Source: an uncultured Bacilli bacterium (GTDB lineage Bacteria; Bacillota_I; Bacilli_A; RF39; UBA660). From it: 14,579 bases of DNA. The stretch covers positions 1 through 14,579 of the forward strand of contig CAKOHL010000019.1 in the NCBI GenBank assembly GCA_934085635.1. The letters run 5' to 3'. Below, piece by piece: positions 7,340 through 13,293 of this stretch (the first letter of the stretch is position 1; every line of letters begins with the position of its first letter). The position numbers and the translations under genes were made by a program. The notes beneath the pieces are model-generated. The model was not told the origin of the DNA. It did no database searches and saw only the letters and a list, made by a program, of their open reading frames with translations.

Positions 7340-7399
7340 ATGAAAGGCAATAATCTAGTACAAAATATTGCACTTGGGGGGGGGGTATTTTCTAAGTAA
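7340..7399 (+). CDS. Candidate leader peptide (19 codons) with a ten-G tract
   Basis: A short frame starts at ATG 7340, preceded by AAGGACGAGTG (7323-7333), and reads MKGNNLVQNIALGGGVFSK before TAA at 7397. The run of ten G (7376-7385) supplies GGG GGG GGG and the G of GTA. With nine G the frame would instead run on to tandem stops TGA TAG at 7434-7439, the 5' arm of the terminator that follows; with eleven G it would stop at 7393. The ORF has no recognisable homologue and its translation is not proven. It lies in the leader of the surface protein gene, so a regulatory peptide is the natural reading. The length of a G run is also the part of the sequence most prone to error. Confidence 0.4.
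   Translation: MKGNNLVQNIALGGGVFSK
7376..7385 (+). repeat. Poly-G tract of ten, candidate phase-variable repeat
   Basis: Ten consecutive G stand in a very AT-rich intergenic stretch. No other G or C run of comparable length was seen in the window. Homopolymer G or C tracts of this size are typical slipped-strand phase-variation sites in surface antigen loci of other bacteria. Confidence 0.7.
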
Positions 7400-7431
7400 A
7401 ATAAACCTTAGTTGTTTTTCATATGCTTTAA

Positions 7432-7460
7432 AGTGATAGGAGGGATTCTATCATTTTTTG
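7432..7460 (+). terminator. Leader terminator (candidate attenuator) before the surface gene
   Basis: TGATAG (7434-7439), an eight-base loop (GAGGGATT), CTATCA (7448-7453) and six T (7454-7459). It lies between the leader ORF and the surface protein gene. No promoter was found between it and the gene, so transcription from 7258 must read through it. AGGAGGG (7438-7444), which resembles a ribosome binding site, lies across stem and loop without a start codon at usable distance. CTTTAAAG occurs on both sides (7426-7433 and 7467-7474) and could lengthen or replace the stem. Confidence 0.65.
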
Positions 7461-7490
7461 GTTGTTCTTTAAAGGAAGAAGGTAGTAGAA

Positions 7491-9758
7491 ATGAATAAAT
7501 ATAAAGGGATAATATTATTTGTTATAGTGCTTGTGAGTACAATAAGCGTGATTTTAGTTAATGTAGATTTAAATATTAGTAGAAAAGAAGATAATAAAAT
7601 ATTAAAAGAAGATAAAATAATATCTAAACCTAGTAGTATTCAAGCTTATACTTTGGAGGGAGAAAAAACTAATTTATCTTATGATTTACTTATTAAAAAT
7701 AATTTAATAAATGGTATAACTTGTAAGAATGGTACTGTAGCTACATTTAATAATTTGGATAATACTATTAATTTATCTAATGTTAAAATTCCAGATTATT
7801 GTACAATGGATTTTAAACATTCATTTTATTCTAAATTACTTTCTGATAATTCTACAATTAAGACTAGAACTGATTTTAGTACACCATTTACTGAAACAAG
7901 CCCAAATACACTTTATACAAGTACTGAAAGTATTTCAGGCAGTGATACTAAGACTGTTTATTATTTTGCAGGTAATGCTCAGAATAACTGGGTGAAGTTT
8001 GCTGGATATTATTGGAGAATTATTAGAACAAATGCAGATGGGAGTGTGAGACTTTTGTATTCGGGAACGAGTACAAGTGCTACTGATGCATATGTAGGAG
8101 AAGCTGTGTTTAATAGTACAAATAATAGTCCTAAATATATAGGATATATGTATGGAAATGCAGATACTACTTTAGCTGATGCAAGAACGAATACTAATGA
8201 TAGTGCAGTAAAAAGTGTAATAGATACTTGGTATAAGAATAATTTATCTAGTTATTCAAGTTATTTGAGTAATGATGCAGTGTATTGTAATGATAGAGAA
8301 ATAGGTAATGGGACATATAATTTGGGAGAAAGTGTATTTTATTTTGCTTCTTATAGAAGAAATGATTTTAATTTAGATGTAAAGCCTACATATAATTGTA
8401 CAAATATAAAAGATGCATTTTCGGTAAATAATACAGAAGCTAAGCTCACTTATCCTATTGCACTTATGACAATGGATGAGGCTATATTTGCTGGAGGATT
8501 TCAATATAAAGGTGCTGATGAATCTTATTCTTGGTATTATACTAATAGTAATGGGAATTATATAACTAATACTAAAGATTGGTGGCTTATTTCACCTGGA
8601 ATGTATGATGCTACTAAGTGTGATGGAACTGTAGTTAAAGGATCAGATAATTATGCATATTTGTCTATGGCAAATCCTATTTCTGCTAGATCAGTAAGAC
8701 CTGTAATTTCTTTAAAAGCTAATTTATTATGGAAAAGTGGGGATGGAAGTGCTACTTCTCCTTATGAAGTTGAAGAAGCTAAACCTACTCTTATATCAAA
8801 GATACTTTCTGATAATCCTACAGTAAGTGAGAGAACTGATTTTAGTGAAGGATTTACAGATACTACAACTGGTACAATATATAAGGCAACTGAAAAGAAT
8901 GTACATAATACTAGCGATGCTACTGTATACTATTATGCTGGAAATACAACTAATAACTGGGTTAAGTTTGCGGGATTCTACTGGCGGATTATAAGAACAA
9001 ACTCTGATGGAAGTGTAAGGCTATTGTATTCAGAAACAGAAAGTGAAGGAACAGCCGGAAGTAGTGCTCATATAGGTGGAAGCATGTTTAATACTAACGC
9101 TGATAATCCTATGTATGTAGGATATAAATATGGTACTTCAGGTAGTCTTGCAAATAATAGACAAAATACTACTGATAGTACTATTAAAGGGGTTATAGAT
9201 AATTGGTATAAGAATAATTTAACAAGTTTTACTAATTATTTAAGTACAACTGCAGTATATTGTAATGATAGAAATGAACAAGATGAAGGATCATATAATT
9301 TAGGTGATACAACGTTTTATTTTGCATCAAGATATAGAGCATATACTAGCTTTGTTCCTACATATGATTGTACAGCTTCGGCTGATGCGTTTAGTGCTTC
9401 AAATGCAAGTGCTAAACTTACTTATCCAATAGCATTAATGACAGTGGATGAGGTAATGTATGCAGGTGGTAAATCTAATACTAGTTTAACTAGTCCATAT
9501 GCTTGGTTTTATTTAAACAGTGAAGGAGAAAGTATTACTGGGGGATATTGGTGGTGGATTATGTCTCCAGTTTACTGGTATACCAATATTGCACACGTTT
9601 TGAATGTAGGTAACTATGTTTATCCTGGCTATATTGCAGCAGCCAAAGTTAATACTACTCCTGTGGTTCGTCCGGTAATATCAGTTAAATCTTGTGCTTT
9701 ATGGAATAGTGGAAATGGAACAGCCGAGAGCCCATACGAAATAAATGGTGGATGTTAA
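7491..9758 (+). CDS. Membrane-anchored surface protein with two lectin/SUMF-like repeat domains
   Basis: This 755-residue protein starts with a membrane helix (residues 6-28), followed by a Cys-containing N-terminal unit (ITCKNGT, PDYCTMDF). Two copies of a roughly 315-residue domain follow, at about 115-428 and 437-755. Each copy carries the same landmarks in order: SDN.T..RTDFS, NNWVKFAG.YWRIIRTN.DGSVRLLY, a YG motif, VID.WYKNNL, VYCNDR, KLTYPIALMT.DE, a WW..SP motif, VRPVIS and SPYE. The order recalls formylglycine-enzyme-like or C-type-lectin folds (DUF6273-like); that link is inference. Second-copy residues 694-719 differ strongly from the first copy. The start at 7491 has AAGGAAGAAGG upstream. 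It is probably controlled by the long leader. A role in adhesion or host and cell contact is a guess. Confidence 0.8.
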   Translation: MNKYKGIILFVIVLVSTISVILVNVDLNISRKEDNKILKEDKIISKPSSIQAYTLEGEKTNLSYDLLIKNNLINGITCKNGTVATFNNLDNTINLSNVKIPDYCTMDFKHSFYSKLLSDNSTIKTRTDFSTPFTETSPNTLYTSTESISGSDTKTVYYFAGNAQNNWVKFAGYYWRIIRTNADGSVRLLYSGTSTSATDAYVGEAVFNSTNNSPKYIGYMYGNADTTLADARTNTNDSAVKSVIDTWYKNNLSSYSSYLSNDAVYCNDREIGNGTYNLGESVFYFASYRRNDFNLDVKPTYNCTNIKDAFSVNNTEAKLTYPIALMTMDEAIFAGGFQYKGADESYSWYYTNSNGNYITNTKDWWLISPGMYDATKCDGTVVKGSDNYAYLSMANPISARSVRPVISLKANLLWKSGDGSATSPYEVEEAKPTLISKILSDNPTVSERTDFSEGFTDTTTGTIYKATEKNVHNTSDATVYYYAGNTTNNWVKFAGFYWRIIRTNSDGSVRLLYSETESEGTAGSSAHIGGSMFNTNADNPMYVGYKYGTSGSLANNRQNTTDSTIKGVIDNWYKNNLTSFTNYLSTTAVYCNDRNEQDEGSYNLGDTTFYFASRYRAYTSFVPTYDCTASADAFSASNASAKLTYPIALMTVDEVMYAGGKSNTSLTSPYAWFYLNSEGESITGGYWWWIMSPVYWYTNIAHVLNVGNYVYPGYIAAAKVNTTPVVRPVISVKSCALWNSGNGTAESPYEINGGC
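7833..9758 (+). repeat. Tandem intragenic domain duplication
   Basis: Copy one covers about 7833-8774 and copy two 8799-9758. Protein similarity is high throughout. Some DNA blocks remain clearly alike, for example around 7983-8061 and 8955-9033, where differences are mainly at third codon positions. The copies diverge most just before the VRPVIS motif. Confidence 0.8.
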
Positions 9759-9765
9759 ACATAAT

Positions 9766-9796
9766 AAAACAAGCATTTTTGGTGCTTGTTTTGTTT
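9766..9796. terminator. Bidirectional terminator between surface gene and minus-strand gene
   Basis: A 10-base-pair perfect stem, AAAACAAGCA (9766-9775) with TGCTTGTTTT (9783-9792), has a seven-base loop. It runs into GTTTTG on the plus strand and into a U-rich sequence on the minus strand, so it can end both convergent transcripts. Confidence 0.9.
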
Positions 9797-9806
9797 TGCA
9801 TATTAG

Positions 9807-10130
9807 TTAAATCATATATAAATTAGAGTCAGTTATGTTTTCTTCAATTGTGCCATCTGTTTCTAGTTTTCTTAGTCTTTGGTCAAGTCTTCTTATTTGT
9901 CTTTCTAGTTTAGTTATTCTTTCATCATATTCGTCTACATAAGTGTTTGTGTATCCTCCATTGTTTGGTATTTGATTTTGAGTTTGGTTTTGGCCAGGGA
10001 ATACATTAGGACCATATGCTTGATATTGATTGTTAATCATATAACCTTGTGGTGGAGTATAGATTACATTGGGTCCTTCAAAACCTCCTGCTTGATAATT
10101 AGAGTAAAACATATCACGTGGTTGTTTCAT
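9807..10130 (-). CDS. Small Asn/Gln/Pro/Tyr-rich coiled-coil protein, coat-like, function unknown
   Basis: This 107-residue protein has a low-complexity N-terminal half rich in Asn, Gln, Tyr, Gly and Pro (about residues 8-65), a charged coiled-coil segment (DERITKLERQIRRLDQRLRKLE, about residues 69-91, cited here only as a heptad pattern) and a short tail ending in YMI. There is no signal peptide or membrane helix. The composition recalls spore-coat or other structural proteins of Firmicutes, but I do not recognise a named family. The start at 10130 is chosen because a perfect AGGAGG lies eight bases before it and the -10 box at 10160-10155 is upstream. The in-frame TTG at 10166 precedes that box and cannot be transcribed from it. 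It is divergent from trmB. Confidence 0.75.
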   Translation of the reverse strand: MKQPRDMFYSNYQAGGFEGPNVIYTPPQGYMINNQYQAYGPNVFPGQNQTQNQIPNNGGYTNTYVDEYDERITKLERQIRRLDQRLRKLETDGTIEENITDSNLYMI

Positions 10131-10154
10131 AAATTCTTCCTCCTCATCTAAAGT

Positions 10155-10188
10155 ATTATATGACAAATTCCTATAAATTGTGTATAAT
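10155..10188. promoter_or_regulatory. Overlapping divergent promoters of trmB and the coiled-coil gene
   Basis: Plus strand: ATGACA (10160-10165), 17 bases, TATAAT (10183-10188). Minus strand: TACACA (10184-10179), 18 bases, TATAAT (10160-10155). Each -35 region touches the other promoter's -10 box, so polymerase probably cannot occupy both at once. Confidence 0.65.
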
Positions 10189-10208
10189 GTTATTTAAGGA
10201 GTGATTTG

Positions 10209-10826
10209 ATGAGATTAAAGCATATTAAAGGGTCAGAAGAAATAGTAGAAAAAAGTGAAATAGTAATTAAGAATCCTGAACTTTATAAAGGTAATTGGAA
10301 GAGTGTTTTTGGAAATAATAATAAGATATATTTAGAGATTGGTATGGGTAAAGGGTCTTTTTTAATTGGACATGCTTTAAAGAATAAAAGTGTAAACTTT
10401 ATTGGTTTTGAAAAGTATCCTAGTGTTCTTTTAAATGCTATTGATAGAATAGAGAAAGAGAAGATAGATAATATTAAAATAATATGTGCTGATGCTGGTA
10501 ATATAGATAAGATTTTTTATAAAGAGATTAGTAAGTTATATTTGAATTTTAGTGATCCTTGGCCTAAGAAGAGACACGAGAAGAGAAGACTTACAAGTGA
10601 TGTTTTTCTTAAGAAGTATAATAGTATTTTTAAGGGATTTAAAGTAATTGAACAGAAGACTGATAATAATATGTTATTTGATTATAGTTTAGAGAGTTAT
10701 AAGAGGAATCATTATTTTGTTTTAAAGAAAAATAGAAACTATTTTGATAGTATTAGAACTGAGTATGAGAATAAATTTATAAGTAAAGGTAAAAATATAA
10801 ATTATGTAAAAGTAGTAAAGTTATAG
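10209..10826 (+). CDS. trmB: tRNA (guanine-N7-)-methyltransferase TrmB
   Basis: TrmB uses S-adenosylmethionine to methylate G46 in the variable loop of tRNA, in the cytosol. The 205 residues show the family marks: LEIGMGKG (SAM-binding motif, residues 42-49), FIGFEKYP, ADAG, the signature LNFSDPWPKKRHEKRRLT with D116 in DPWP, and the C-terminal TEYENKF. Length is normal for the family. The start at 10209 has AAGGAG (10196-10201) seven bases upstream; the in-frame TTG at 10206 is less well placed. The gene has its own promoter and ends in a hairpin region, so it appears to be transcribed alone. Confidence 0.96.
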   Translation: MRLKHIKGSEEIVEKSEIVIKNPELYKGNWKSVFGNNNKIYLEIGMGKGSFLIGHALKNKSVNFIGFEKYPSVLLNAIDRIEKEKIDNIKIICADAGNIDKIFYKEISKLYLNFSDPWPKKRHEKRRLTSDVFLKKYNSIFKGFKVIEQKTDNNMLFDYSLESYKRNHYFVLKKNRNYFDSIRTEYENKFISKGKNINYVKVVKL

Positions 10827-10875
10827 TGTAAAATTGTGTAAATTAAGTTTACAAAAAATTACACTATTATTTTAG
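10823..10875 (+). terminator. Imperfect hairpin after trmB, possible terminator
   Basis: Outer stem ATAGTGTAA (10823-10831) with TTACACTAT (10859-10867), inner stem TGTAAA (10837-10842) with TTTACA (10848-10853), then a weak T-rich stretch. The poor T run makes full termination uncertain. Confidence 0.5.
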
Positions 10876-10884
10876 GAATATTTT

Positions 10885-10893
10885 TGTTATAAT
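10885..10893 (+). promoter_or_regulatory. Extended -10 promoter of the lipoprotein operon
   Basis: TGT followed by a perfect TATAAT (10888-10893) forms an extended -10 element. No good -35 box is seen, which such promoters tolerate. The start would be near 10900. Confidence 0.6.
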
Positions 10894-10918
10894 TTATTTA
10901 AGGAATGTGGGTAATTTT

Positions 10919-11539
10919 ATGAAGAAAGTAATTATATTTTTATCTATTTTATTTTTAACTGGGTGTAATTTAAGAACTGATTATAATAGTATTGATAATT
11001 TAGAATATGAAGTAAATAAAATTATAAATTATGAAGTGAAGTCTAGAAACACTTATGGTAATGGCTTTTCTTATTATAAGCCTAGAGATTTTAGTGTGCT
11101 TTCTAGTGATGGTTTTAATTCGGTTTTAGTCCACAATTCTAATAAGTATTATTTAAATGTAGATGCTAATGCATACTTAAATAAATTTAAGTCAAACTAT
11201 ATAAAGGATGATAGTTTATATTATAGTTTGGTGATTAATAATAATGATAAAAATGGTTATGTTGAAATTAGAAAAGGAAAAAATGATTACTTTTATATAA
11301 AAATGTTGTATAATTATAGTTACATAGAGGTACTAGCACTGAAAAATGAAGTTTATGATGCAGTTAGTTCTTCTTTGGTTATATTATCTTCAATGAAGTA
11401 TAATGATAAAGTTATTAGTGCTCTTCTAAATGGGAATTTGACAAGTGGTAAGTCAAGTAGTTATGAGTTAAAGGGACCTAAGAAGAGTGAAGATAGTAAG
11501 AGTATACTAGATTATTATGATAATGAAGTAAGTGAGTAG
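10919..11539 (+). CDS. Predicted lipoprotein, function unknown
   Basis: The protein begins MKKVIIFLSILFLTGCNLR: a short basic start, a hydrophobic core and a clear lipobox LTGC. It should therefore be lipid-anchored on the outer face of the membrane after cleavage before Cys16. The mature part (about 190 residues) is rich in Asn, Tyr, Ser and Lys, with the segments NTYGNGFSYYKPRDFSVL and SYIEVLALKNEVYDAV, and no domain I can name. The start at 10919 gives a normal lipoprotein signal; an upstream in-frame GTG at 10907 would add four residues and has no better ribosome binding site. It leads a group of genes with gaps of 16 bases, 5 bases and a one-base overlap. Confidence 0.8.
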   Translation: MKKVIIFLSILFLTGCNLRTDYNSIDNLEYEVNKIINYEVKSRNTYGNGFSYYKPRDFSVLSSDGFNSVLVHNSNKYYLNVDANAYLNKFKSNYIKDDSLYYSLVINNNDKNGYVEIRKGKNDYFYIKMLYNYSYIEVLALKNEVYDAVSSSLVILSSMKYNDKVISALLNGNLTSGKSSSYELKGPKKSEDSKSILDYYDNEVSE

Positions 11540-11555
11540 AGAAAGAGGTGTTAAT

Positions 11556-12404
11556 ATGGGATTATTTGATAAGATAAAAAGTGTATTCTATGATGAAGAG
11601 ATTATAGAAGTCCCAGAAGAAAAAGTAAAGAGGGAAGAAGTTAAACCTAAAATAGAAAAAGTTGAAAGGCCTTTAGTTGAAGAAGAAAAACCAAAGCCAA
11701 AGTTAGAGACACCGGTTTATACTGAAAGAGAGATTTTTAAGACAGAGAGTAGTGCTTCTTTTAAGTTTCCTATGATAGATGAGGAAGAGGAGAAACCTAA
11801 ACAAAGAAGTAGAGTTAATGTTCTTGAAGAGAGAGCTAAAGAAAGTTCTAAGAGAGAGAATAAATATGCCGATTTGTTTAAGGAAAAGAGTACTCCTGAG
11901 AAGAAACCAGAGAGAATTTTTAAACCTAGTCCTGTAATTAGTCCAGTGTATGGTGTTCTTGATAAGAATTATACTAAGGAAGAAATAATGGAGCGTAGTC
12001 AAGAAGTTATTCCTAGAACTACTAGTCCTAAAGATATGAATTATGATGCTGTTAGAAGAAAAGCATATGGAACTTTAGAGGATGAATTAGAGAGTACTTT
12101 AACTGAGCTTAGTGAACCAAAACATACTGAGAAACCTGCAGAGAAAACAGATAATAAGAGTATAGAAGACTTGTTAAATGAAATTGAAGGTAATAAGAAT
12201 ATGTCTATTGGTGATATAGAAGAAAAGATTAAAGATAAAATGGAAGAAGAGGAAAGTGAACCTATTAGTTTAGATAAAGTAAGTGATACTTATAGTGAAG
12301 AAGAGGAAAGTGAAAATGATGAATCTGGAGCATATGATAAGACACTTGAACATGATTTATTTAATTTAATTGATTCAATGTATGAAGAGAAGGAAGGAGA
12401 GTAA
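11556..12404 (+). CDS. Acidic, largely disordered protein of unknown function
   Basis: The 282-residue protein is dominated by Glu, Lys, Pro and Ser and is probably mostly disordered. A few compact segments look conserved: an N-terminal MGLFDKIKSVFYDEE helix that could be amphipathic, SFKFPMIDEE, FKPSPVISPVYGVLDKNYT in the middle (about residues 129-147), YDAVRRKAYG, and a C-terminal EHDLFNLIDSMYEE. This layout of short motifs in a disordered chain suits an adaptor that binds several partners, which is inference. There is no signal peptide or membrane helix. The start at 11556 has AGAGGTG five bases upstream; an upstream in-frame GTG at 11532 overlaps the lipoprotein gene. It is translated as part of the lipoprotein-YtxH group. 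Confidence 0.75.
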   Translation: MGLFDKIKSVFYDEEIIEVPEEKVKREEVKPKIEKVERPLVEEEKPKPKLETPVYTEREIFKTESSASFKFPMIDEEEEKPKQRSRVNVLEERAKESSKRENKYADLFKEKSTPEKKPERIFKPSPVISPVYGVLDKNYTKEEIMERSQEVIPRTTSPKDMNYDAVRRKAYGTLEDELESTLTELSEPKHTEKPAEKTDNKSIEDLLNEIEGNKNMSIGDIEEKIKDKMEEEESEPISLDKVSDTYSEEEESENDESGAYDKTLEHDLFNLIDSMYEEKEGE

Positions 12405-12409
12405 TAGTG

Positions 12410-12682
12410 ATGGCTGATGCGTTAGTGATACTACTTTATATTACATTAATAGTATTTGTAATATGTTTGATAGTATTTGTCATAAAATTAATGGATACGT
12501 TAAATCGTACTAATTATTTGATTGATAATTTAACTAAGAAAGCAGAGAGTTTAGATAGTTTATTTAATGTAATTGATTTTACTACTAATAAATTTAGTAT
12601 GATTGGAGAAACTATTAGTACCTATGTACTTGGGTTTGTAAAAAAATTATTTAGTAAGAAAGAAAGAGAGGAAGAAGAGTAA
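12410..12682 (+). CDS. Small membrane protein, YtxG/DUF948-like
   Basis: This 90-residue protein has one long N-terminal membrane helix (about residues 4-27). A helical part follows with regularly spaced hydrophobic residues (LMDTLNRTNYLIDNLTKKAESLDSL, cited as pattern), and it ends in a lysine- and glutamate-rich tail. The architecture and its place directly before a YtxH gene match YtxG/DUF948 proteins of Bacilli; sequence alone gives only a moderate match. AAGGAGA (12394-12400) serves it. The ATG at 12410 is chosen, but the GTG at 12407 is equally possible and adds one residue. Its stop overlaps the next start by one base, so the two proteins are translationally coupled. Confidence 0.65.
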   Translation: MADALVILLYITLIVFVICLIVFVIKLMDTLNRTNYLIDNLTKKAESLDSLFNVIDFTTNKFSMIGETISTYVLGFVKKLFSKKEREEEE

Positions 12683-13140
12683 TGAGTAAGAAAAGTGGAT
12701 TAGGTAAATTTATATTAGGAGCAGGTGTAGGAGCTGGATTAGCTTTATTATTTGCACCACAAGAAGGAAGTAAGACAAGAAAGGAATTAAAGATTAAACT
12801 TGATGAACTACTTGATAAAGCAAAGCAAATTGATGTAGATGATGTTAAAGCTGATATAATTCAAAGAGTAGAAGAATTAAGAATGGGTGTTAAAGATTTA
12901 GATAAAGAGAAAGCTTTAGAGATTGCTAAGAGTCAAGCTAAGAAAATAGAAAAGAAGGCTAATGAACTTTATGAAGTTGCTAAAGAGAAATCTGCACCTG
13001 TTATAGAAAAAGCTGCTAAAGAAGTAAAAGAAACTGCTTTAAAAGCTGCTAAAGAAGTAGTTAATAAATTAGAAGAAGAAACTGAAGAAAAACCTAAAAA
13101 AACAGTTAAGAAACAAGTTAAGAAGAACAGTTCTAAATAA
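12682..13140 (+). CDS. YtxH-family membrane protein
   Basis: The 152-residue protein has the YtxH start: a short basic stretch, a glycine- and alanine-rich membrane helix (residues 8-24, KFILGAGVGAGLALLF) and directly after it APQEGSKTRKEL, the family signature. The rest is a long Lys, Glu and Ala-rich helix like LEA or apolipoprotein-type repeats, ending in a lysine-rich tail. YtxH proteins are linked to general stress in Bacilli and their precise role is not known. The ATG overlaps the stop of the upstream YtxG-like gene. It is the last gene of the group, followed by two adjacent hairpins. Confidence 0.88.
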   Translation: MSKKSGLGKFILGAGVGAGLALLFAPQEGSKTRKELKIKLDELLDKAKQIDVDDVKADIIQRVEELRMGVKDLDKEKALEIAKSQAKKIEKKANELYEVAKEKSAPVIEKAAKEVKETALKAAKEVVNKLEEETEEKPKKTVKKQVKKNSSK

Positions 13141-13180
13141 CTGTTCAGAGTGTTGACAAAGTCAATACTCTTTTATTTTT
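13125..13180 (+). terminator. Tandem hairpins ending the YtxH operon
   Basis: The first hairpin, GAACAGTT (13125-13132) with AACTGTTC (13139-13146), spans the stop codon. The second, 11 base pairs with one G-U pair (13147-13157 with 13161-13171) and a three-base loop, runs directly into TTTATTTTT. The second is a very strong intrinsic terminator; the first abuts it without a gap. Confidence 0.9.
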
Positions 13181-13205
13181 CGGAAAAATAGTGTATAATG
13201 ATATT

Positions 13206-13246
13206 AGCGAGTAAAACATTCTCGACAAATGTTATCAATACTCGCT
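13206..13246 (+). promoter_or_regulatory. Hairpin in the IS leader with a loop complementary to the transposase RBS
   Basis: AGCGAGTA (13206-13213) pairs with TACTCGCT (13239-13246) and AACATT (13215-13220) pairs with AATGTT (13228-13233). This leaves the loop CTCGACA (13221-13227). The loop is perfectly complementary to TGTCGAG at 13276-13282, which overlaps the GAGG ribosome binding site of the transposase. It may also act as a weak terminator, as TTTTAAT follows. Confidence 0.65.
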
Positions 13247-13261
13247 TTTAATATGAAAAAA

Positions 13262-13270
13262 TGATATAAT
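13262..13270 (+). promoter_or_regulatory. Transposase promoter (extended -10)
   Basis: TGA followed by a perfect TATAAT (13265-13270). The start would be near 13277, downstream of the hairpin, so the element's own transcript lacks the loop that can cover the ribosome binding site. A second TATAAT at 13194-13199 lies just before the hairpin. Confidence 0.55.
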
Positions 13271-13293
13271 AAAGATGTCGAGGATGTGATAAA

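Noticed and set aside
7264..7432. Known riboswitch or T-box in the surface gene leader
   Set aside because: No conserved core of a known class could be recognised; only simple hairpins and the small ORF are visible.
7438..7444. AGGAGGG as ribosome binding site of another small gene
   Set aside because: No start codon lies at usable distance; the TTG at 7458 gives only four codons.
7340..7490. Frameshift in the G tract joining the leader ORF to the surface protein
   Set aside because: The nine-G frame is in phase with the surface gene, but TGA and TAG at 7434-7439 and TAA at 7470 block any fusion.
7780..7995. Plus-strand open frame within the surface protein gene
   Set aside because: Out-of-frame shadow of conserved coding sequence; hydrophobic low-complexity translation.
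11703..12002. Minus-strand open frame opposite the acidic protein gene
   Set aside because: Antisense of Glu/Lys codons gives Phe/Leu/Ser runs; no initiation signals.
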